NCBI GenBank assembly: GCA_963747735.1
Contig: CAVVGE010000001.1
Location: forward strand, 434,001-498,000
Length of the DNA: 64,000 nucleotides
Source: AP-15 sp963747735
Lineage (GTDB): Bacteria; Pseudomonadota; Alphaproteobacteria; ATCC43930; CGMCC-115725
Direction of reading: 5' to 3'
The position numbers were made by a program, and so were the translations under genes. The notes beneath the pieces were generated by a model. That model made no database searches. It saw only the letters and a program-made list of their open reading frames with translations, and had not been told where the DNA came from. This document shows positions 57,075 through 64,000 of the stretch, piece by piece. Within the stretch, counting starts at the first letter, position 1. Each line of letters starts with the position of its first letter.

Positions 57075-58016
57075 GTGGAACAGCGCAATCTGGGGAAATC
57101 GGGGCTTCGCGTCTCGGCGGTCGGGCTCGGCTGCAACAATTTCGGCGGGCGTCTCGACAGCGGCGCGACGCGGCGCGTCGTCCACAAAGCGCTCGACCTC
57201 GGCATCACCTTTTTCGACGCTTCCGACACTTATGGCGACCCGCGCGGGGGAGCCGAAGCCTGCCTCGGCGAAATCCTCGGCGCGCATCGCAGATCGATCG
57301 TGCTGGCGACCAAATTCGCCCGGCCGATGGACCATTCGGGCTGGTTCGAGGGCGCTTCGCGGCGCTACATCATGGCTGCGGTCGAGGCGAGCCTGCGGCG
57401 GCTCAAGACCGATTGGATCGACCTCTACCAGCAGCACCAGCCCGACCCGCTGACGCCGATCGAGGAGACCCTGCGGGCGCTCGACGATCTCGTGCGGCAG
57501 GGCAAGGTCCGCTATATCGGCTCCTCGACCTTGCCGCCTTGGCAGGTGGTCGAAGCGCAATGGACCGCGACGCATCTCGGACTCAATCGTTTTGTCGCGT
57601 GCCAGGAGGAATACAGTCTTTTGGCTCGCGGGCTCGACCGGGACATGACGCCGATGCTCGAAGCCTATGGCTTGGGGCTGATCCCGTTCCGTCCACTGGC
57701 CGACGGCCTGTTGACCGGCAAATACAAGCGCGGCGCGCCGCCGCCGGCCGGGACGCGGCTCGGCTCGATGCCGCGCGCCGCCGGCCGCTATCCGACCGAG
57801 CAAATTTGGGCGACGGTCGAGCGCCTCGAAGGCTTTGCCGCCGAGCGCGGCCATGGCCTTCTGGATCTGGCTTTGGGCTGGCTGCTGCATCGGCCCGCCG
57901 TGGCAAGTGTGATTGCGGGCGCCACCACGCCCGAGCAAGTCGAGCAGAATGTCCGCGCCGCCGCTTGCACCTTGACCGCCGACGATATGCACGCAATCGA
58001 TCGCCTGACCCTCTGA
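57075..58016 (+). CDS. aldo/keto reductase
   Basis: This protein of about 313 residues has its probable start at GTG 57075 (EQRNLGKSGLRVSAVGLGCN); ATG 57048 is alternative. The TIM barrel shows the catalytic Asp/Tyr in FFDASDTYGDPRGGAEACLG, the Lys in IVLATKFARPMDHSGW, and the His in DLYQQHQPDPLTPIEETLRA (reads Q-Q-H-Q-P). NADPH-site text is VASVIAGATTPEQVEQNV. The tetrad Asp-Tyr-Lys-His is complete. It is followed after 25 bp by an SDR gene on the same strand, probably an operon. The substrate is unknown. Confidence 0.9.
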   Translation: MEQRNLGKSGLRVSAVGLGCNNFGGRLDSGATRRVVHKALDLGITFFDASDTYGDPRGGAEACLGEILGAHRRSIVLATKFARPMDHSGWFEGASRRYIMAAVEASLRRLKTDWIDLYQQHQPDPLTPIEETLRALDDLVRQGKVRYIGSSTLPPWQVVEAQWTATHLGLNRFVACQEEYSLLARGLDRDMTPMLEAYGLGLIPFRPLADGLLTGKYKRGAPPPAGTRLGSMPRAAGRYPTEQIWATVERLEGFAAERGHGLLDLALGWLLHRPAVASVIAGATTPEQVEQNVRAAACTLTADDMHAIDRLTL

Positions 58017-58041
58017 TTATCTCGCCAAAGGAGCTCCCGAC

Positions 58042-58827
58042 ATGGACGTTCGCCTCAATGGAAGAACCGCGGTCGTTACCGGCGGCAGCAAGGGCCTCGG
58101 CCTCGCCATCGCCGCGGAATATGCAAAATCGGGGGCCGATGTCGCGATCCTGGCGCGCGACCAGGACGCGCTCGCCGAAGCCAAGGCCAAGATCGAGGCT
58201 GGCGCCGCGGGCCGCAAGATCGCGGCGATCAGCTGCGACGTGTCGAAAGCCGACACGATCCGCCGCGCCTACGACCAGATCATGTCGGAGCTCGGCAAGA
58301 TCGACATCTACGTCAACAATGCCGGCCAATCGACGCGCGGCCCGTCCGAGACCTTGACGGACGAGATGTGGCAGGCCGATCTCGACCTCAAATTGTTTGC
58401 GCAGATCCGTTTTTGCCGCCTCGTCTTCCCGCAGATGAAACAGCGCAAATGGGGCCGGATCATCAGCGTCCTCAATATCGGCGCCAAGGCGCCGGGAGCG
58501 GACAGCGCGCCCACCTCGGTCAGCCGCGCCGCGCAAATGGCGTTCACCAAGGCATTGTCGCACGAGGGCGCCCCGCACAATGTGCTGGCCAACTCGCTCC
58601 ATGTCGGCGTCATCGTCAGCGACCAGATCAAGCGCCGCTTCGATCGCGAACGCCCGAATGTCAGCTTCGAGCAGTACGTCGCAGAGGCCGGCAAGGGAGT
58701 GCCGATGGGCCGCATGGGCCGGGCCGAGGAATTTGCCGCCGTCGCGGCCTTCCTCGCCTCCGACGCTGCCTCCTACGTCACCGGCTGCGCCATCAACGTC
58801 GACGGCGGCCGCTCCCCGGTGGTGTAG
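58042..58827 (+). CDS. SDR-family protein with altered catalytic Tyr/Lys
   Basis: This 261-residue protein starts at ATG 58042 (CAAAGGAG upstream). Cofactor motifs are normal: VTGGSKGLGLAIAAEYAKSG and YVNNAGQST. The usual Y-x-x-x-K is replaced by the T/R pair in SAPTSVSRAAQMAFTKALSH (Thr for Tyr, Arg for Lys). The C-terminus (GRMGRAEEFAAVAAFLASDA, YVTGCAINVDGG) is typical of FabG-like SDRs. The altered centre suggests a different chemistry or a non-catalytic role. The frame is clean, so this is not a sequencing indel. Confidence 0.88.
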   Translation: MDVRLNGRTAVVTGGSKGLGLAIAAEYAKSGADVAILARDQDALAEAKAKIEAGAAGRKIAAISCDVSKADTIRRAYDQIMSELGKIDIYVNNAGQSTRGPSETLTDEMWQADLDLKLFAQIRFCRLVFPQMKQRKWGRIISVLNIGAKAPGADSAPTSVSRAAQMAFTKALSHEGAPHNVLANSLHVGVIVSDQIKRRFDRERPNVSFEQYVAEAGKGVPMGRMGRAEEFAAVAAFLASDAASYVTGCAINVDGGRSPVV

Positions 58828-58886
58828 GGCACGCCAGGCGCGTCGTTAGCTCCGGCGCGCCTCCGCCGTTCGCATCCGCTGCCCGG

Positions 58887-59465
58887 TCAATAGAGCAGCG
58901 GGACCAACGCCGCGGTTTGCTCCCGGTACTCTTCGTATTCGGGGAAGGTGGCGCGCATCCGCGCCTCTTCGACATGGATCTTCCACAGAAACCCGGCGAG
59001 CGCGCAGAGGACGGCGAGCACCCCGCGCCACTCGCCGATCGCCACTGCGGTGCCGATCAGCGCCAGCAGCAATCCCGTGTAAATCGGATGGCGGATGGCT
59101 CGGTACGGGCCGGAACGGACCAGCGCATGGCCCTCCTTCAAGGTGACGATGCCGCTCCAGTTGCGCCCGAGATGCCAGCGCGCCCATATCGAGAAGCCGA
59201 GCCCGATAGCGACCAGCAAAGTGCCAAGTGACGGCGCCAAGCGCCCGGGCGGGCGGATACGCCCGGTCATGATCTGCGGCCACAGGTGAGGCTCGACCAG
59301 CAGCAAGGCGCAGGCCAGCACCGGGACGACATGGAGCGCGCGCGAGCGGGTGGGCTCCCGCCAGCGGGTCGGCTTCACTCGCACCGCGGCGACGAGCCAG
59401 CACCCTGCCCAGGCGAGCCACAGGGCGGGAATCGTATCGTGGAGCGCCGGGCCGAAAACCGTCAT
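58887..59465 (-). CDS. isoprenylcysteine carboxyl methyltransferase-like membrane protein
   Basis: This 192-residue protein starts at ATG 59465 (ATG 59525 is alternative). It has about five membrane helices. The ICMT/PEMT SAM-binding signature is HALVRSGPYRAIRHPIYTGL, followed after two helices by EEARMRATFPEYEEYRE. Bacterial members methylate lipids or small hydrophobic acceptors, and no prenylated-protein substrate is implied. It is convergent with the SDR gene and divergent from the ClC gene, suggesting a single-gene unit. Confidence 0.85.
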   Translation of the reverse strand: MTVFGPALHDTIPALWLAWAGCWLVAAVRVKPTRWREPTRSRALHVVPVLACALLLVEPHLWPQIMTGRIRPPGRLAPSLGTLLVAIGLGFSIWARWHLGRNWSGIVTLKEGHALVRSGPYRAIRHPIYTGLLLALIGTAVAIGEWRGVLAVLCALAGFLWKIHVEEARMRATFPEYEEYREQTAALVPLLY

Positions 59466-59539
59466 CGCCGGGGGTGCGCGTAAGGACACTAAATCGTTAG
59501 CGGATTCTCGGCTTGGAGGCCGCATATTTTTTACGCGGC

Positions 59540-61423
59540 ATGGACACGCCCTTGCCAGTCGCCGCCGGTTCGCCTATGCGCAGGCGTGTGGCCGAGATTG
59601 CTCACGACCGGGAGCGAACCGACAGCGACGAGGCCTTCGTACGCCGCGTCGCCGCTCGATTGCGCGACAGCGAAGTGTTCATCCTGGTGCTCGCAATTGC
59701 GGTCGGGGCGGTGGCCGGCCTCGGCGTCGTCGCGACCGACCTGCTGCTCGACCTGATCCGCAAGCTCGCCTTTTTGATCCCGCCGCGCAGCCATTTGAGC
59801 GACGCCGCCTCGCTCGCCCCCGCGCGGGTATTGCTGATGCCGATCCTGGGCGGGGGGCTGGTCGGCCTGGCTTCCCTGCTGCTGCGCCGCTGGCGACCGC
59901 GCGAGGTCGTCGATGCGATCGAGGCGAACGCACTGTTTGGCGGGCGGATGTCGGTCGGCGACAGCCTCGGGCTGGTCGGCGTGACGATACTGTCCGGCGG
60001 TTTCGGCGCTTCGGTCGGGCTCGAAGCCGCCTACACCCAGCTCGGCGCGGCGCTCGCCTCGCGGCTCGGCCGCAGCACCGACTTGCGTCGCGACGATGTG
60101 CGCACGCTTGTCGGCTGCGGTGCCGCCGGGGCGATAGCTGCCGCCTTCAATGCGCCGTTGACCGGGGCGTTTTACGCTTTTGAGCTGATCATCGGCAGCT
60201 ATACGCTGCAGACCTTGGCACCGGTCGGCATCGCTGCGTTGACGGCGACCCTGGTCGTTCGGTTTCTCGTCGGCTCCAACCCGATCTTTGTCGTGTGGCA
60301 CGATATCGGCCTGATCCCGTCCGATTTCCTCGCCTTTTTTGTGCTGGGCCTCGCCTCGGCCGGTCTCGGCATCCTGGTCATGAAGGGCGTCACCTCGACC
60401 GAGACCCTGTTTCGTACCCAGGCGGTGCCGCGCTGGGCACGGCCGGCGCTCGGCGGGCTGATCATCGGCATCATCGCGCTGGCGTTCCCGCAGATCCTCG
60501 GCAGCGGCCATGGCGGCATCCTGAAGCAGCTGCACGCGCCAGGCGTCGACCTGCTGCTCCTGACCGGGCTGCTCCTCGCCAAGATAATCGGCTCGGCGGT
60601 GTCGATCGGCTCCGGGTTTCGCGGCGGAATGTTCAGCTCCTCGCTTTATCTCGGCAGCCTGTTCGGCAGCCTGGTGGGAGGCTTGCTCAACCACATCGAG
60701 CCGCATCTCGCGGCCGATCCGCTCGTCTACACCCTTGTCGCCATGGGGGCTGTCGCGGCGGCGATCGTCGGCGCGCCGGTGACGATGATCATGCTTGTGC
60801 TTGAAACGACCGGCGACTTTTCAGCAACGATGGCGGTCATGGTCGGGGTCGTCACCGCCGCCTTCGCGGTGCGCCACTGGTTTGGCTATTCCTTTGCCAC
60901 CTGGCGTTTCCATTTGCGCGGGCTCGGCATCCGCAGCCCCGAGGATGTCGGCTGGATCAACGAGCTCTTGATCGGCCCGATGATGCGGCGCGACCCGGCG
61001 GTGATCGCCGCCGAGCTGCCGGTCGCGGAATTGCGCCGCCGCTTTCCCGCAGGCAGCACCAAGCAGGTCTTTGTCGTCGACGGCGACGGCCGGCTGTCCA
61101 GCATCATCGACCCGGTCGAGGCAAACGGCCCGGCTGCGGCCGGAGAAGACAAGACAATCGGCGACCTGGTCAGCGAGCCCGCCGCGTACCTGTTGCCGGG
61201 CGACGATCTGCGCACCGCGCTCGACCGCTTTAGCCATGCTGCGCAAGAAACCTTGCCCGTCATCGACAACCCCGAGCATCGGCGGATCATCGGCTATTTG
61301 AGCGAGGCCTATGCGCTGCGCCGCTATGCCCACGAGCTCGAACGCCACCGCGGCGCCCGCCAGGACGACGCGGGCATCTTCAGCCCCGCCGCGGGCGACA
61401 CCCCGCAGCGGCCCGAGCACTAG
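59540..61423 (+). CDS. ClC-family chloride channel/antiporter with C-terminal CBS-like region
   Basis: This protein of about 627 residues is inner-membrane, with about 10-12 helices after residue 45. Selectivity segments are recognisable but altered: GGFGASVGLEAAYTQLGAAL keeps the gating Glu though the usual following Pro is Ala. GSGFRGGMFSSSLYLGSLFG corresponds to GxFxP with Ser in place of Pro. LVAMGAVAAAIVGAPVTMIM and LETTGDF are typical of helix N-O. Residues 480-600 (MMRRDPAVIAAELPVAELRR, QVFVVDGDGRLSSIIDPVEA, ETLPVIDNPEHRRIIGYLSE) form a CBS-domain pair. The start at 59540 is preferred; 59513 is alternative. Confidence 0.9.
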   Translation: MDTPLPVAAGSPMRRRVAEIAHDRERTDSDEAFVRRVAARLRDSEVFILVLAIAVGAVAGLGVVATDLLLDLIRKLAFLIPPRSHLSDAASLAPARVLLMPILGGGLVGLASLLLRRWRPREVVDAIEANALFGGRMSVGDSLGLVGVTILSGGFGASVGLEAAYTQLGAALASRLGRSTDLRRDDVRTLVGCGAAGAIAAAFNAPLTGAFYAFELIIGSYTLQTLAPVGIAALTATLVVRFLVGSNPIFVVWHDIGLIPSDFLAFFVLGLASAGLGILVMKGVTSTETLFRTQAVPRWARPALGGLIIGIIALAFPQILGSGHGGILKQLHAPGVDLLLLTGLLLAKIIGSAVSIGSGFRGGMFSSSLYLGSLFGSLVGGLLNHIEPHLAADPLVYTLVAMGAVAAAIVGAPVTMIMLVLETTGDFSATMAVMVGVVTAAFAVRHWFGYSFATWRFHLRGLGIRSPEDVGWINELLIGPMMRRDPAVIAAELPVAELRRRFPAGSTKQVFVVDGDGRLSSIIDPVEANGPAAAGEDKTIGDLVSEPAAYLLPGDDLRTALDRFSHAAQETLPVIDNPEHRRIIGYLSEAYALRRYAHELERHRGARQDDAGIFSPAAGDTPQRPEH

Positions 61424-61509
61424 CCGGGAACCCGTCATCGCCGGCCCTTTTCTTGCCGCTCCATAGCCGCTTGCTGTAACCTTTCGGCAATTCGCTGCGG
61501 GGGACGAGC

Positions 61510-61968
61510 GTGCCGACCGTTTTTGTGCTGAACGGCCCCAATCTCAACCTGCTCGGGGTGCGCGACCCTGCGCAATACGGCCTCGATACCCTGGCCGATA
61601 TCGAGGCGCGCTGTGTGGCGCGCGCCACTGCCCTCGATCTGCGCCTCGATTTTCGCCAGACCAATCATGAGGGCCAGCTCGTCGATTGGATCCAGGAGGC
61701 GCGTGAATCGGCCGACGGGATCGTCCTGAACGCCGGGGCCCTGACCCACACTTCGGTCGCGGTGCTCGACGCGCTGTTGGCGAGCGACCTGCCGGTGATC
61801 GAGGTGCATCTTTCGAACATCTTCCGGCGCGAGCGGTTTCGCCACCATTCCTATGTCAGCCTCGCCGCCCGTGGCGTCATTTGCGGCTTGGGCGCGCATG
61901 GCTACGAGCTGGCGCTCGACGCCATCGCAAATTTGATCGAGGACGAGCCGGCAGAGGCCGCTCGGTGA
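61510..61968 (+). CDS. aroQ: 3-dehydroquinate dehydratase, type II
   Basis: AroQ performs the third shikimate-pathway step. This 152-residue protein has a GTG start at 61510. All family blocks are present: VFVLNGPNLNLLGVRDPAQY (Asn12 and catalytic Tyr), FRQTNHEGQLVDWIQEA, VLNAGALTHTSVAVLDAL, VIEVHLSNIFRRERFRHHSY (His) and GVICGLGAHGYELAL. Its stop overlaps the accB start (GTGA), so the two are translationally coupled, as in many proteobacteria. Confidence 0.96.
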   Translation: MPTVFVLNGPNLNLLGVRDPAQYGLDTLADIEARCVARATALDLRLDFRQTNHEGQLVDWIQEARESADGIVLNAGALTHTSVAVLDALLASDLPVIEVHLSNIFRRERFRHHSYVSLAARGVICGLGAHGYELALDAIANLIEDEPAEAAR

Positions 61969-62420
61969 GGTTCGGTGGCCGCAGGCTGCCGCCGTCGCCC
62001 GACCCCGATCTGATCCGTGCGCTCGCACGGCTTTTGGCCGAGACGGGGTTGAGCGAAATCGAATACGCGGTCGGCGACCAGCGCATCCGTGTCGCCCGCG
62101 GCGGGACGGCAGCTGCCGCTGCCACTACGGCATCCCCCGTCTCTTCAGCGACAGGCGCCGCCGTCGCCGTCGGGCCCGCCGACCATCCCGACGCGCTGAC
62201 CGCGCCCATGGTCGGGACCGTCTATCTGGGGCCGGAGCCGGGAGCGCCGCCCTTTGTGCGGCTCGGCGACACCGTCGTCGCCGGCCAGACCCTCTTGATC
62301 ATCGAGGCGATGAAGGTGATGAACGAGATCCGCGCACCACGCGCCGGACGGGTCGCGCAAATCTTCGCCGTGGACGCCCAGCCGGTGGAATACGGCGCCG
62401 CGCTGATGCTGGTCGAATAA
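61965..62420 (+). CDS. accB: biotin carboxyl carrier protein of acetyl-CoA carboxylase
   Basis: This 151-residue protein has a GTG start at 61965 overlapping the aroQ stop. The N-terminal helix region (PDLIRALARLLAETGLSEIE, QRIRVARGG) and an Ala/Thr-rich linker lead to the biotinyl domain. That domain reads APMVGTVYLGPEPGAPPFVR, LGDTVVAGQTLLIIEAMKVM (biotinylated Lys in EAMKVMNEI), ending YGAALMLVE. It carries biotin between AccC and AccAD in fatty-acid synthesis. accC, which usually follows, is absent; the next gene is on the other strand 13 bp away. Confidence 0.94.
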   Translation: MRFGGRRLPPSPDPDLIRALARLLAETGLSEIEYAVGDQRIRVARGGTAAAAATTASPVSSATGAAVAVGPADHPDALTAPMVGTVYLGPEPGAPPFVRLGDTVVAGQTLLIIEAMKVMNEIRAPRAGRVAQIFAVDAQPVEYGAALMLVE

Positions 62421-62433
62421 GCCGCCGCTTGCG

Positions 62434-63462
62434 TCAGGCCGGCTGCGCGAGCTGCGTCTCGATCACCTTCGGCAACCGGCCGTAGACGCGGCGCGCATTG
62501 CCTTCGAAAATCTTCGCCTTGTCTTCCGCCGAAAGCGGCAATTGGTCGATATAGCGCTTGGTGTCGTCGTAATGGTAGCCGGTCTCGGGGTCGATGCCGC
62601 GAACCGCACCGATCATTTCCGAGGCAAACAGGATGTTGTCGGCAGGGATGACTTTCGCCAGCAGCTCCTGGCCGGGCAGGTGATAAACGCACGTGTCAAA
62701 GAACACGTTCTTCAAGACGAGGTCGGATAAGAGCCCGAGCTTGGCGTCCTGCGCCAACCCGCGAAAGCGGCCCCAGTGATAGGGCACGGCCCCGCCGCCA
62801 TGCGGGATGATGAATTTGATCGTCGGAAAATCTTTGAGCACCGACGAATTCATCAGCTGGTTGAAGCCCACCGTATCGCCGTTGAGGTAGTGCGAGCCGG
62901 TCGTGTGATAGGCCGGATTACAGGCGGCGCTGACATGGATCATCGCCGGAATGTCGTATTCGACCATCTTCTCGTAGACCGGATACCAGTAGCGGTCGGA
63001 GAGCGGCGGGTCCTGCCAATGCCCGCCCGACGGGTCGGGGTTCAGGTTGAGGCCGACGAACTCGTATTCGTTGACAACGCGATCGATCTCCGGGACGCAA
63101 TTCTTCGGCGAGACGCCGGCGCTCTGCGGCAGCATCGCCACCCCGACAAAGTTCCGTGGAAAGAGCGAGCAGACGCGGTGGATCAGCTCATTGCAGGCTT
63201 GGGCCCAGGCTTCGCTCGTCGTCCCATCGCCGAGGTGATGGCCCATGCCGGCAGCGCGCGGCGAAAAGATCGTCAGGTCGGTGCCGCGTTCGCGCTGCAG
63301 CCTCAGCTGGCCGCCGATGATCGTCTCGCGGATCTCGTCGTCGGTGATGCGCGGGCGCGGCGGCGGCGCCTTGCCGGCCTTGTGCGCCTCGACCTGCTCG
63401 CCCCGCCACGCTTCGTGCGGGCGGGGTGAGGTGGTGTAGTGGCCGTGGCAATCGATGATCAT
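62434..63462 (-). CDS. ligJ: 4-oxalomesaconate hydratase (LigJ-type amidohydrolase)
   Basis: LigJ hydrates 4-oxalomesaconate to 4-carboxy-4-hydroxy-2-oxoadipate in the protocatechuate 4,5-cleavage and gallate pathways. This 342-residue protein starts at ATG 63462 (MIIDCHGHYTTSPRPHEAWR; HxH metal motif). Family text is ERGTDLTIFSPRAAGMGHHL, GVAMLPQSAGVSPKNCVPEI, GLNLNPDPSGGHWQDPPLSD, IPAMIHVSAACNPAYHTTGS, IPHGGGAVPYHWGRFRGLAQ and NILFASEMIGAVRGIDPETG. Length and order match LigJ throughout. It is 36 bp downstream of a truncated HpcH/HpaI aldolase gene on the same strand, which could supply the next step. Confidence 0.9.
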   Translation of the reverse strand: MIIDCHGHYTTSPRPHEAWRGEQVEAHKAGKAPPPRPRITDDEIRETIIGGQLRLQRERGTDLTIFSPRAAGMGHHLGDGTTSEAWAQACNELIHRVCSLFPRNFVGVAMLPQSAGVSPKNCVPEIDRVVNEYEFVGLNLNPDPSGGHWQDPPLSDRYWYPVYEKMVEYDIPAMIHVSAACNPAYHTTGSHYLNGDTVGFNQLMNSSVLKDFPTIKFIIPHGGGAVPYHWGRFRGLAQDAKLGLLSDLVLKNVFFDTCVYHLPGQELLAKVIPADNILFASEMIGAVRGIDPETGYHYDDTKRYIDQLPLSAEDKAKIFEGNARRVYGRLPKVIETQLAQPA

Positions 63463-63498
63463 ACGCGCCTCCCGCCCGGCTGATGCGGCGCGCCCCAT

Positions 63499-64000
63499 TC
63501 ACGCGCCAGAGCCGCACGCCGCGACGCCCCGGTCGATCAAAAAGCCGCCGTCGCTGCCGGTCAGCACGAGCCGCATCCCGATCCCGACATATCTCTCCAG
63601 CAGCGCATCGTCGTAGACCCCGCCCATGCCGGGCCACTTGTCGTGCTGGCGGCAGGCAGCGATCACGGTCTCGTACGCACCGACGATCCGCGCGTGCCCG
63701 AACTCGCCGGGGATGCCCATCTCGGCGGCGAGATCGTTGGTGCCGATCAACAATGCGTCGATGCCGGGAACTGCGGCGATTGCCGCGGCATTGGCGATCG
63801 CCGTCGGCGTCTCGACCATCGCAATGACCAGGAGTGCGGCGTTGGCGGCTTGCGTCATCTCGCCGGTCGGCAGCGACTGAAAATCGAAGATCGCCTGCGC
63901 ACCGGCGAGCGAACGATGACCGATCGGCGGGTATTTCAGATGGTCGATGATCTCGCGCGCCTGCTCGGCGCTGTCGACATGCGGCATGACAATCCCGAGC
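63499..64000 (-). CDS. HpcH/HpaI-family aldolase, 5' end outside the window
   Basis: The visible C-terminal 167 codons read GIVMPHVDSAEQAREIIDHL, YPPIGHRSLAGAQAIFDFQS, VIAMVETPTAIANAAAIAAV (metal Glu), PGIDALLIGTNDLAAEMGIP (metal Asp and phosphate/carboxylate loop) and MRLVLTGSDGGFLIDRGV. This is the class II pyruvate-aldolase barrel that splits 4-hydroxy-2-oxo acids to pyruvate or oxaloacetate. Next to ligJ it may act on 4-carboxy-4-hydroxy-2-oxoadipate. It is open to the right edge. Confidence 0.88.
   Translation of the reverse strand, partial: LGIVMPHVDSAEQAREIIDHLKYPPIGHRSLAGAQAIFDFQSLPTGEMTQAANAALLVIAMVETPTAIANAAAIAAVPGIDALLIGTNDLAAEMGIPGEFGHARIVGAYETVIAACRQHDKWPGMGGVYDDALLERYVGIGMRLVLTGSDGGFLIDRGVAACGSGA

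Overview
The window is strongly G+C-rich, tightly packed chromosomal DNA that looks alphaproteobacterial. The evidence is a GcrA-type cell-cycle regulator, an FzlA-type GST, a two-headed GlnE, divergent anmK/tyrS, and hopanoid C-3 methylase (HpnR). No rRNA, tRNA, CRISPR array, prophage or intact transposase was recognised. At least a dozen otherwise complete conserved genes, including tyrS and lepA, are broken by isolated one-base frame changes. This is more typical of residual sequencing indels in an environmental or long-read assembly than of real gene decay, so each is annotated as one gene with the break noted.

Layout. 0-3 kb: secreted alpha/beta-hydrolase, a probable selenocysteine-containing AhpD-like protein (in-frame UGA followed directly by a SECIS-like hairpin), and a frameshifted PEP-mutase-family gene. 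3.2-8.4 kb: a Phd/PIN toxin-antitoxin pair, lepA, then a scrambled segment with two further copies of the lepA 3' end, broken ABC substrate-binding genes and a HicB/HicA pair. 8.4-11.9 kb: a DevCA-like FtsX-type exporter whose ATPase carries a cyclic-nucleotide-binding domain. 12-25.4 kb: DUF3108, hpnR, DUF169, anmK, tyrS, glnE, an aldolase/dehydrogenase fusion, a DUF308-like membrane protein and an M20 hydrolase. 25.4-28 kb: a more A+T-rich patch with two unrecognised convergent overlapping genes, flanked on both sides by oppositely oriented ACGTCA boxes spaced 11 bp apart.

28-41 kb: an MFS exporter, a PAS/Cache histidine kinase, and a complete dipeptide/oligopeptide-type ABC importer with two tandem paralogous Tat-signal binding proteins, then a luciferase-like monooxygenase and a PEP-CTERM protein. 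41-47 kb: a ThDP enzyme, a B12-binding radical SAM enzyme, a substrate-binding pseudogene split by a 124-bp MITE-like element, fzlA and gcrA. 47-56 kb: a catabolic block (two tandem carboxymuconolactone-decarboxylase-like proteins, HpaB-family hydroxylase, VOC dioxygenase, two type III CoA-transferases, GST, M20 amidohydrolase, alpha/beta-hydrolase) that reads like ring hydroxylation, ring cleavage and product hydrolysis. 56-64 kb: small helical proteins, AKR, SDR, ICMT-like methyltransferase, ClC channel, aroQ-accB, ligJ and a truncated HpcH/HpaI aldolase; the last two point to protocatechuate/gallate 4,5-cleavage.

Palindromic REP-like repeats occur in intergenic spaces at about 16.3, 17.8-18.1, 45.3, 45.6, 50.5 and 52.6 kb. 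The observation most worth following up is the candidate selenoprotein at 1640-2188.
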